DNA of 11,369 nt from NCBI GenBank assembly GCA_049516635.1, contig JBEKSX010000093.1:1-11369 (forward strand), in the 5' to 3' direction. The notes under the pieces are model-generated. The model saw only the letters and a program-made list of their open reading frames with translations. It did no database searches and was not told the origin of the DNA. The number at the start of each line of letters is the position of its first letter. The first letter of the stretch is position 1. Of this stretch, positions 1 to 5,880 are shown one piece after another. Position numbers and translations under genes: made by a program. This DNA is from JBEKSX01 sp049516635 (GTDB lineage: Bacteria > Bacteroidota > Ignavibacteria > Tepidaquicellales > OLB5).

Positions 1-301
1 CCAAGTTGCTTACATCCGCCGAAGGTGAGAGATTAAAAGTCGAATTGCCGTAATAAGAATAGTTCGTATCAGCCGGAATATTTTCAATCGAAACTACTGC
101 CGCATCATTTTGCAGGCGGCTCCCTGCGGTAATATTATCAATGTATAGATTATTGCCGAAAGCGTTATATGTTATGAATTCCAGGACAACATTATTAGTG
201 CTTGTTAACTTTTTCCCGTTCAAAAGACTAAAAGAATAAAAAAATACAATTGAACAGGTCAGCGTAATAAATATTATAATATTTCGCCTGCTGTGCTTCA
301 A
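1..301 (-). CDS. 5' part of an exported protein, paralogue of the next gene's N-terminus (runs off window)
   Basis: An open frame runs from position 301 off the left edge. No ATG precedes the conserved region and a TAA stop lies three codons upstream of the start (TAA-ATA-GAG-TTG), so TTG at 299-301 is the probable start. It gives a signal peptide with a KHSRR basic n-region and a hydrophobic core ending FFYSFS. From about residue 34 (NNVVLEFITYNAFGNNLYID) it aligns closely with residues 32-97 of the 526-2583 protein, signal-peptide core included. The GNNLYIDNI motif is typical of the last strands of choice-of-anchor-J/MAM-like domains. No thioredoxin domain or sorting tail is visible because the gene is cut; both are expected by analogy with its paralogue. 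The start codon is the weakest part of the call. Confidence 0.7.
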   Translation of the reverse strand, partial: MKHSRRNIIIFITLTCSIVFFYSFSLLNGKKLTSTNNVVLEFITYNAFGNNLYIDNITAGSRLQNDAAVVSIENIPADTNYSYYGNSTFNLSPSADVSNL

Positions 302-433
302 CTCTATTTACCAGGTTAATTATCTTTGAGGTATAATAAAAATCATTTCTGATATATAAAACATATTTTAAAATATATATTACCTTAAAAAGACTGCTAT
401 TAATGAAACCTTAATCGCTACACCCCGAAATAG

Positions 434-461
434 AAAAAAGGCGTTCGGGTGAACGCCCTTT
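434..461 (-). terminator. Rho-independent terminator of the 526-2583 gene
   Basis: Arms GGCGTTC (440-446) and GAACGCC (451-457) enclose a 4-nt loop. Read on the minus strand, the hairpin is followed by six T (complement of 434-439). It lies about 65 bases past the stop of the 526-2583 gene. The same stem recurs behind three other genes in the window. Confidence 0.85.
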
Positions 462-481
462 AAAATATACCTGTTAATCAG

Positions 482-502
482 ATCCCGGATCAAGTCCGGG
501 AT
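482..502. repeat. Short palindromic dispersed-type repeat in 3' UTR
   Basis: ATCCCGGA (482-489) and TCCGGGAT (495-502) form a perfect 8-bp inverted repeat around TCAAG. It sits between the stop codon at 526 and the terminator at 434-461. A partial echo (CTCCGGGAT) follows at 505-513. From memory, this CCCGGA-TCAAG-TCCGGG palindrome resembles a short intergenic repeat scattered in many bacterial genomes. A degenerate copy occurs at 5753-5774. Confidence 0.65.
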
Positions 503-525
503 GACTCCGGGATTACAGATCGGGA

Positions 526-2583
526 TTATTTCACAAGTATCATTTTCTTCGATGCTGTGTAACTACCCGAAATTAATCTATAAAAATAAACTCCGCTTGC
601 GAGATTTGAACCGTCGATCTGAACATTATATACACCTGCTTTCAGGAACTGGTTAACATAAGTACCAATTTCATTACCTGCCGCGTCGTAAACCTTTAAC
701 GTTACATCACCGCCTTTCGGTAAAGCAAAATTGATGTTAGTGGTCGGGTTGAATGGGTTCGGATAATTCTGGTTCAGCTCAAACGAAGCAGGGATCTTTT
801 CAGAAATGGGCTTTATACCAATAAGGTCTCCAAGAGTAAAACCAAAGGTACCCCACTGACTGCTGTTAGCCGGAACGAACGGATCCGTAGTAGAAGGAGC
901 GGTTGCAAGAGCAGTACCGGATTTATCAAATACTGTGAACGGATAGGTAGTCCCTCCGTCAGTTGATACCTTAAGTTGTAACTGATCGGAATAGCCGGGA
1001 TAAACCGCGTATGCCCAGTCGAACTTGATCGAGTCAGTAAGATTAACATTTTGATATACATTCGTGTACAGATAATCCATCTGTCCGCTGGTGCTGTAAT
1101 CATAGAAGGGCATCTCAACTGATTTGTTCCCGTCAAATGAAGGACCGTTAGCGCCGCTAAACTGTTCAAATGTAAGCCCATGATCCGGGTTAACAATGCT
1201 CCACCCTGATGGCGGAAAAGCACCCTCGAATAATTCCGGCAAAAATCCTCCGACTACGAGATCTCCGTTATTAACGATACTGCCCGGATAGAGCGAGCTG
1301 GAAGGATTATTATTAAACATTGCTCTTGGTGTTTTATCTGTATTTTGAGTATGCACATATCTATTGTCGGAATCCAACGCATAATGTCTTGCTTTTGCGC
1401 AGTTGATCACTTCCTTATTGTTATCATTCTGGACGAATACGGAAGTATATATCATAGAATCAACCCAGACAGGATCGTGTTTATAAGTAAATACATAATT
1501 GTACGTACCGGGTGTGGTGGGAATAGTTGTTCCGTTAATATCTGGATATGACTTCCGGAACACATCGTGAAATACGGTTTCTCCGTTAGTACCCGGAGGG
1601 GTTGTATAGGTAATGGTTCTTTCTATAGAATAAACCCTCATCTTATAGCTGCCGGAGCTGAGAGGTGAGTATATTGTAAGCGTAACATTAGCTCGTACTG
1701 AATCGCCCGCTATTCTCGTATCCACCACGGTTAAACCGAGCGGAGAGCCTTTCCCTAACCTTGTATTATATGGGTTGAGTAAATTTGAAAGTACTGTATA
1801 CCCGCTTACCTGCTGTAACACACCGTCAATCTGAAGCGTGGGAACAGCGTTAATACTATAATAATTTGTCCTGGTTGTGTTATCTGCTACATTATATAAG
1901 AACATCGGGTCGTTATTCGCTCCCGGCCACCATACATGATGCTTTATAGCTACAATCGTATCGAACCTAGCAGATATAAATGCATCGAGAGAAGGATTGT
2001 TCTGCGCGCACGGACCGCAATTAGTCTGTGTATAAGCTTCGAACAATACATTTCTTCGGGTACCCGGAAGAATAAGAGAATACTGGAGGAGTGTATCATT
2101 GCTCCTGTTCTCATCATTACTCAACGAACAATAGGTTTTTAGATTTATAGCTGAATTCGGAGTGATAGTAAGATTATCAAAAGTAACTTCTGCCGCGGAA
2201 CCGCCGGCCAGAGATGTTATTTGTTTTGTGCTTGTATAACTCCCGGGTGTAACAACAAGCGTCACATTAAATGATGAGGTTATATTACTTCTTCCCAGAT
2301 TAATAAAACTGATCTTGGGAGCAATGACAAAGCTTGAACTGCCCATGAATGAATAGCTGGTGTCTTTCGGAATGTTATTGAAGGACATCACGGCAACATC
2401 ATTTGAGAACCGGGTCCCCACCGAGACATTATCTATGTATAAATTATTTCCATAGTTATTCGTAGTAACGAACTGCAGCATAACATTGTTCACATCTGTT
2501 ATTCCTGTTTTATTCATTCCTGAGAATGAATAAAACAAGATACAGATGCAGGTGATTGAGATGTATGTAAATATTTTTTTCAT
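526..2583 (-). CDS. Exported Omp28-related thioredoxin-fold protein with Ig/anchor-J-like modules and T9SS sorting domain
   Basis: The 685-residue product starts at ATG with a signal peptide (about 1-22). Residues 30-56 (VNNVMLQF...GNNLYIDN) look like the final strands of a choice-of-anchor-J/MAM-like domain. Residues 60-175 are a CARDB/Ig-like beta domain. Residues 178-300 form a thioredoxin-like fold with CGPC at 189-192 and a candidate cis-proline at 248 (AVPT), followed by the Omp28-type beta region (PPGTNGET, DPVW, FVQND) to about 395. Residues 440-589 resemble the front part of an anchor-J domain (FEGAFPPSGW, NPDHG, TDGG, WGTFGFTL). The T9SS type-A tail covers 605-685 and ends KKMILVK. 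No Shine-Dalgarno sequence is visible; the leader is A-rich, as is usual in Bacteroidota. A surface-anchored redox or adhesin-like role is inferred, and the substrate is unknown. Confidence 0.9.
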   Translation of the reverse strand: MKKIFTYISITCICILFYSFSGMNKTGITDVNNVMLQFVTTNNYGNNLYIDNVSVGTRFSNDVAVMSFNNIPKDTSYSFMGSSSFVIAPKISFINLGRSNITSSFNVTLVVTPGSYTSTKQITSLAGGSAAEVTFDNLTITPNSAINLKTYCSLSNDENRSNDTLLQYSLILPGTRRNVLFEAYTQTNCGPCAQNNPSLDAFISARFDTIVAIKHHVWWPGANNDPMFLYNVADNTTRTNYYSINAVPTLQIDGVLQQVSGYTVLSNLLNPYNTRLGKGSPLGLTVVDTRIAGDSVRANVTLTIYSPLSSGSYKMRVYSIERTITYTTPPGTNGETVFHDVFRKSYPDINGTTIPTTPGTYNYVFTYKHDPVWVDSMIYTSVFVQNDNNKEVINCAKARHYALDSDNRYVHTQNTDKTPRAMFNNNPSSSLYPGSIVNNGDLVVGGFLPELFEGAFPPSGWSIVNPDHGLTFEQFSGANGPSFDGNKSVEMPFYDYSTSGQMDYLYTNVYQNVNLTDSIKFDWAYAVYPGYSDQLQLKVSTDGGTTYPFTVFDKSGTALATAPSTTDPFVPANSSQWGTFGFTLGDLIGIKPISEKIPASFELNQNYPNPFNPTTNINFALPKGGDVTLKVYDAAGNEIGTYVNQFLKAGVYNVQIDGSNLASGVYFYRLISGSYTASKKMILVK

Positions 2584-2633
2584 GGTTTTAGTTATTTAAT
2601 TTTGGGGGTTATCTTCACTTCCAGTTAAATTTA

Positions 2634-2661
2634 ATTCTAATAAACATATAAAAAAAGTCAA
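2634..2661 (-). promoter_or_regulatory. Sigma70-like promoter for the 526-2583 gene
   Basis: On the minus strand TTGACT (complement of 2656-2661) and TAGAAT (complement of 2634-2639) are separated by 16 bases. This predicts a 5' leader of about 45 bases before the ATG at 2583. Each box differs from the sigma70 consensus at one position. The call rests on motif matching alone. Confidence 0.5.
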
Positions 2662-2686
2662 CTATCCGTTATATTTATCAAGTAAT

Positions 2687-2713
2687 ACAGGATTCCAGCG
2701 GCTGAAATCCTGT
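2687..2713. repeat. 27-bp near-perfect palindrome upstream of the promoter
   Basis: ACAGGATT (2687-2694) pairs with AATCCTGT (2706-2713), and inside it CAGC (2696-2699) pairs with GCTG (2701-2704) around a single G. Only one C/A pair is mismatched. No T-run follows on either strand, so it is not an obvious terminator. It lies 26 bases upstream of the predicted -35 box of the 526-2583 gene. It may be a palindromic repeat element or a protein-binding site. Confidence 0.5.
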
Positions 2714-2765
2714 CTGCGATTGGATATAAATCATAAACTCATTCGAAATAGTTTGGGAATTGCGT

Positions 2766-2793
2766 AAAAAAAGGGCGTTCATTGAACGCCCTT
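2766..2793 (-). terminator. Rho-independent terminator of the 2895-3950 gene
   Basis: GGGCGTTC (2773-2780) and GAACGCCC (2784-2791) enclose a 3-nt loop. On the minus strand a run of seven T (complement of 2766-2772) follows. It is about 100 bases past the stop codon at 2895. Confidence 0.9.
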
Positions 2794-2849
2794 ATTAATT
2801 TTCATCTATCTATACCTGCTCTTCAGGAAAGCAGTTAAAAGAAACTCCT

Positions 2850-2942
2850 TTATTTTATCAACCCGTCAGAGCCCGGGTTTCTAAAACAGTTGCACTATTT
2901 TATCAACATCATCTTCTTTGTTTCGATGAAACTGCCGGCTGT
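2850..2942 (-). repeat. Shared 3'-end cassette, copy 1 (end of sorting domain plus 3' UTR)
   Basis: The last 48 coding bases (2895-2942) match 4384-4431 at 47 of 48 positions, and the similarity continues past the TAG stop. Past the TAG the frame stays open for CNCFRNPGSDGLIK and then a TAA at 2850-2852. A weak hairpin (ACCCG 2861-2865 with CGGGT) lies in the non-coding part. Related copies end the genes at 4384 and 5831. Confidence 0.8.
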
Positions 2943-3950
2943 CAGTTTATAGAAGTACACACCGCTCGAAAGATTAGAACCATCGAAATAAAGAGTGTAT
3001 GACCCCGCTTTGTGGTTTCCTTCTACCAAAGTCTGAACTTCATTCCCAAGCATATCATAGACCTTCAATGTTACATAGTCATCTTTAGGTATAGAAAACT
3101 TTATATTAGTTGAAGGGTTGAAAGGATTGGGATAATTTTGGCTCAAAGAAATATCTCTGGGAATTTCATTAATATTTTGATTGATTCCGGTGATCATTCC
3201 GTTGCGGCTCGTATTCCCAATTGAATGGTCATTATCGTTCTGAATAAATGCTATAGTATTTATCGAAGTGTCCCTCCAGACAGGATCTATCTGATATCTG
3301 AACTCGTAGTTATACGTTCCCGCAGCGGTCGGAATTGATGTTCCCTGAGAAGTAGGCAGCGATTTTCTGAAAACATTTTCAAAAATTGTTTCACCATTAC
3401 TTCCGGGAGGTGATGAATAAATGATCCAATGCTCTACCACCATTACTCTTAAATAATACGAACCGGATGGTAAAGCAGTGTAATTGACTACCGTAATATT
3501 TGCTTTGTTTGAATCCGGAGGTATTCTTGTATCAACAACACTTAGCCCGCTGGGTACAGTCGAAGAAGCATAAGTATGTACATGGAGTGTCATATCGGAC
3601 CAGTTAAACGGGTAACCAAGATAAACAACCGATCCCTGCATTATTCCTTCAGGAACTGCGTTAACACCATAATAATATCTTCTGTCATACGATTGTGTAG
3701 GGTTGTATAGATACATCGGATCATTGCCGGGTGAAGGCCATCCAACATGATAAGCAACACAAACAATGTTTGCCCAATTATCCGCTATCCACGCTCTAAG
3801 TAACGGATTATTATTTGCACAGGGACCGCATGTAGAACTTGTCCAGTTCTCAAATAACACTTTTAATGGTGCTTGAGAATACGAATTTGCTGAGTATAAG
3901 AAGATACTAAGCAAAACAATTATTAATGAGTATAATAATTTATTTTTCAT
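2895..3950 (-). CDS. Exported Omp28-related thioredoxin-fold protein with T9SS sorting domain (clade A, minimal form)
   Basis: The 351-residue product is the compact version of clade A. A signal peptide covers about 1-26 (cleavage near YSQA). A thioredoxin-like domain begins at KVLFENWTS with CGPC at 41-44 and a candidate cis-proline at 100 (AVPE). The family motif H-x(7)-DPMYLYN follows at 68-82. The Omp28-type beta region (SSPPGSNGET, DPVW, FIQNDND) runs to about 245. The sorting tail spans 272-351 and ends ETKKMMLIK. The start is supported by an AAAGG Shine-Dalgarno element 8 bases upstream of the ATG. It is closest in body to 526-2583 and 8604-10463, but its last 16 codons match the clade B gene at 4384. 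The protein is probably attached to the outer surface after T9SS export; the redox activity is inferred only from the CxxC. Confidence 0.92.
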   Translation of the reverse strand: MKNKLLYSLIIVLLSIFLYSANSYSQAPLKVLFENWTSSTCGPCANNNPLLRAWIADNWANIVCVAYHVGWPSPGNDPMYLYNPTQSYDRRYYYGVNAVPEGIMQGSVVYLGYPFNWSDMTLHVHTYASSTVPSGLSVVDTRIPPDSNKANITVVNYTALPSGSYYLRVMVVEHWIIYSSPPGSNGETIFENVFRKSLPTSQGTSIPTAAGTYNYEFRYQIDPVWRDTSINTIAFIQNDNDHSIGNTSRNGMITGINQNINEIPRDISLSQNYPNPFNPSTNIKFSIPKDDYVTLKVYDMLGNEVQTLVEGNHKAGSYTLYFDGSNLSSGVYFYKLTAGSFIETKKMMLIK

Positions 3951-4028
3951 ATATTTTGCCTTTCTACTTTGACAAAAATTTTAAAGCTGATTTGAAAAAA
4001 ATTGTTTTTAAGATATTCCCCATACTCA

Positions 4029-4057
4029 ATTATATTGTTTTTCTAAAATCAATACAA
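4029..4057 (-). promoter_or_regulatory. Probable promoter of the 2895-3950 gene
   Basis: On the minus strand a perfect TATAAT (complement of 4029-4034) lies 17 bases downstream of a weak -35 match, TTGTAT (complement of 4052-4057). This predicts a leader of about 75 bases. The surrounding DNA is very AT-rich, so chance matches are likely. Confidence 0.4.
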
Positions 4058-4190
4058 TGATAAACGTCATAAAAACAAATACTAAATAAATAACCTTATA
4101 AATACAAAATTATTAATAGTTTAAGTACCTTATAGAACTGGGTTTTTTAGTAGCATCTGAACAAATTGGTTTATCAATTTAAAAAGAAAT

Positions 4191-4230
4191 TGCACCCATT
4201 AAGAAAGCCATCGGTGATTAATGGGTGGCA
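4191..4230. repeat. Long hairpin just beyond the terminator of the 4384-5472 gene
   Basis: CACCCATTAA (4193-4202) and TTAATGGGTG (4218-4227) are perfect 10-bp arms. Two more outer pairs form if G4228 is bulged. The loop is 15 bases. On the minus strand it is followed by CAATTTCTTTTT, so it could act as a back-up terminator behind the hairpin at 4243-4262. It could also be a palindromic repeat. Confidence 0.5.
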
Positions 4231-4232
4231 AG

Positions 4233-4264
4233 AAAAAAATAAGGGCGTTCTCATGAACGCCCTT
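4233..4264 (-). terminator. Rho-independent terminator of the 4384-5472 gene
   Basis: GGGCGTTC (4243-4250) and GAACGCCC (4255-4262) enclose TCAT. On the minus strand the hairpin is followed by TTATTTTTTT (complement of 4233-4242). The stem is identical to that at 2773-2791, with a different loop. The region 3951-4383 holds this terminator, the hairpin at 4191, the 3' UTR cassette and the promoter of the left-hand gene; I see no gene in it. Confidence 0.9.
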
Positions 4265-4317
4265 TTAGAATTATAAATCTCTCAATACCTGATTACGCTA
4301 GATATGATTGATTGAAT

Positions 4318-4431
4318 TTACTTAATCAACCCGTCAGAGCCCGCCATGCCTGCTGGCAGGCAGGGGTTTCTAAAACAGTTGCACTATTTTATCAACATCA
4401 TCTTCTTTGTTTCGATGAAGCTGCCGGCTGT
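4318..4431 (-). repeat. Shared 3'-end cassette, copy 2 (carries an extra 21 bp)
   Basis: The segment matches copy 1 through the sorting-domain end and the sequence past the TAG (4384-4386). The downstream in-frame LIK-stop is kept (TTG-ATT-AAG-TAA at 4318-4329) although its codons differ silently from copy 1. A 21-bp palindromic insert at 4344-4364 interrupts it without shifting the frame. Confidence 0.8.
4344..4364. repeat. 21-bp palindromic insertion in 3' UTR
   Basis: The insert is defined by comparison with the two sister cassettes (2850-2894 and 5786-5830), in which the flanking bases GCCCG and GGTTTC are adjacent. It contains TGCCTGC (4347-4353) and GCAGGCA (4356-4362) as 7-bp arms around TG. 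From memory, GCCTGC..GCAGGC palindromes are common dispersed repeats in environmental bacteria. I see no other copy in this window. Confidence 0.7.
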
Positions 4432-5472
4432 TAATTTATAAAAATAAACGCCGCTTGCCCAGTTTGATGCATCTACTTCGGCATTGTAATAACCCGCTTT
4501 AAGGAAACCGTTATAGTAAGTTGCTACTTCATTTCCGATCATGTCATAGATCTTCAGACTGGCATTACCATCTTTCGCCAGTGAGAATTTTATATTGGTT
4601 GTCGGGTTGAACGGGTTCGGATAATTTTGTGAAAGCGAGAATGAAGCCGGAATCTCATTTGAGGTCTGAACTCCGAGAGGAGTAGTGGCTGCCTGTAAGA
4701 AACCCTGACCCATCTCGGACATATACATCGGGCTGGTAGATTTGTAAGCGAATATGACCAGATCACAATTTGCGGCATTCCATGCGTTATCAAGCGTTGT
4801 ATTAATGGTAGTTGCTATTGTCTGGTTCTGAGCCCATGTTCCTGAATTTAAATTATCTCCGGTTGGTCCGTTAACCATATTTCTAACCACCCATTCATGC
4901 ATATAGTTCGAAGAGGCCGGTACACATTGACCGTTGTTGCTCTGCGGATCATATATGATGTGGTTTTCCGTTATGATATAGTTTATCTTGTACTGGTCAC
5001 TTAGCGTTTGCAAAGCTGTTGAATTAACTGTAGCTGTTAGTACGCGTGTAGAAGAATTATAGTTCTTTGCTGTTAACACTATACTGACCACTGAATTCGG
5101 CGAACTGGAATATCTGCTATTTACGGCACTTGTCCACATCGTGTAGTCGAAATTAGTAGAGCTGTTGGTTCTGTCAATAATTGCCGTCGGGTAGGCAGTG
5201 AAACCCAGCGAAGTAATTATTGAATAACCATTAAAATTTGTGAATGGATCCCCCCCATATAGGTATGGTCCATGATAAGCCAGAACTATTGTCAGCGGAT
5301 GTGCATGACAAATATTAGTTGCTGTGTAGTCGCCGCATGGACACCATGGACACCACGTACCCGTACAAAATTCCAGAATTACGCGTCTGGGTTCAGAATT
5401 AGTATCTTTTACGGATAAGATACTTACGGATATCAACAAAGTGATAATGACTGTAAATATTTTGAACTTCAT
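4384..5472 (-). CDS. Exported Omp28-related thioredoxin-fold protein with CPWCPC motif and T9SS sorting domain (clade B)
   Basis: This 362-residue protein has a signal peptide (about 1-25) followed at once by the thioredoxin-like strand RRVILEFCTG. The active-site-type motif is CPWC at 41-44, with extra cysteines at 36, 46 and 55. A candidate cis-proline is at 95 (AYPT). The H...DP..NFN motif (67-81) and HEWVVRNMVNGPTGD (192-206) mark the Omp28-related fold. The sorting tail covers 283-362 and ends ETKKMMLIK. A GAAAGGAAA Shine-Dalgarno element (complement of 5478-5486) supports the ATG. Compared with its clade B relatives at 5831 and 7215 it is diverged and lacks their four-cysteine cluster, keeping a single Cys at 183. 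Its last codons and 3' UTR match the clade A gene at 2895, showing tail exchange between clades. Confidence 0.92.
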   Translation of the reverse strand: MKFKIFTVIITLLISVSILSVKDTNSEPRRVILEFCTGTWCPWCPCGDYTATNICHAHPLTIVLAYHGPYLYGGDPFTNFNGYSIITSLGFTAYPTAIIDRTNSSTNFDYTMWTSAVNSRYSSSPNSVVSIVLTAKNYNSSTRVLTATVNSTALQTLSDQYKINYIITENHIIYDPQSNNGQCVPASSNYMHEWVVRNMVNGPTGDNLNSGTWAQNQTIATTINTTLDNAWNAANCDLVIFAYKSTSPMYMSEMGQGFLQAATTPLGVQTSNEIPASFSLSQNYPNPFNPTTNIKFSLAKDGNASLKIYDMIGNEVATYYNGFLKAGYYNAEVDASNWASGVYFYKLTAGSFIETKKMMLIK

Positions 5473-5705
5473 TTTAATTTCCTTTCGAAAAGAAAGATTA
5501 TATAAATATTTTATTAATTTGAGCCTTCTTAGTCTACTAAAATACTATAAAATATAATATAATAATAGATAAATCCATAAACTATTGTATTAGCATAATT
5601 TTAAACAAGAATTTTATCAGATCGAATGTTAATAATTTTACTTCCGTATATATTGCATTACTGGAAATGGAAATGCTGCAGATATTTATTCTCGGTTGAG
5701 AATTA
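5473..5705. other. AT-rich leader region upstream of the 4384-5472 gene, no gene seen
   Basis: The stretch is almost entirely A/T runs. Apart from the Shine-Dalgarno element at 5478-5486, no ORF, RNA gene or clear promoter stands out. Several TATAAT-like strings exist and cannot be ranked by eye. A promoter for the 4384-5472 gene must lie here, because the upstream gene ends in a terminator at 5706-5733. Confidence 0.5.
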
Positions 5706-5733
5706 AAAAGGGCGTTCTTATAAACGCCCTTTT
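5706..5733 (-). terminator. Rho-independent terminator of the 5831-6898 gene
   Basis: AAAAGGGCGTT (5706-5716) and AACGCCCTTTT (5723-5733) form an 11-bp stem. It is the same terminator type as at 440-457, 2773-2791 and 4243-4262, but the C-G pair next to the loop has been lost here (C5717 opposite A5722). The T-run on the minus strand is short and part of the stem. Confidence 0.8.
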
Positions 5734-5752
5734 AGAATTAGTTATCTTCCTG

Positions 5753-5774
5753 ATACCGGACCAAGCCCGGTTTA
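5753..5774. repeat. Degenerate copy of the 482-502 palindromic repeat
   Basis: This stretch matches the repeat beginning at 481 at 17 of 22 positions (CCGGAcCAAGcCCGG core). Its arms are reduced to ACCGG (5755-5759) and CCGGT (5767-5771). Like the other copy, it lies between a T9SS-tail stop codon and the terminator. Confidence 0.5.
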
Positions 5775-5785
5775 ACTGACTGAAT

Positions 5786-5880
5786 TTATTTTATCAGCCC
5801 GTCAGAGCCCGGGTTTCTAAAACAGTTGCACTATTTTATCAACATCATTTTCTTCGTTTCGACGAAGCTGCCTGCTGTAA
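5786..5880 (-). repeat. Shared 3'-end cassette, copy 3
   Basis: It matches copy 1 past the TAG stop (5831-5833) through CNCFRNPGSDG and a second LIK-stop (CTG-ATA-AAA-TAA at 5786-5797). The first base of the Leu codon differs from copy 1, silently. The 21-bp insert of copy 2 is absent. Confidence 0.8.

Noticed and set aside
319..326. TATCTTTG on the plus strand, matching the Bacteroidota -7 promoter consensus TAnnTTTG
   Set aside because: No gene starts downstream on the plus strand; both neighbours read on the minus strand. A chance match in AT-rich DNA.
1345..2142. Two plus-strand ORFs of 68 codons (1345-1551 and 1936-2142)
   Set aside because: Both are antisense to the well-supported 526-2583 gene and have no recognisable features.
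434..5733. Four nearly identical GGGCGTTC/GAACGCCC hairpins as a CRISPR-like or mobile repeat array
   Set aside because: Spacing is 1.4-2.3 kb, each hairpin sits just after a gene's stop with T-runs on the transcribed strand, and the loops differ. They are terminators.
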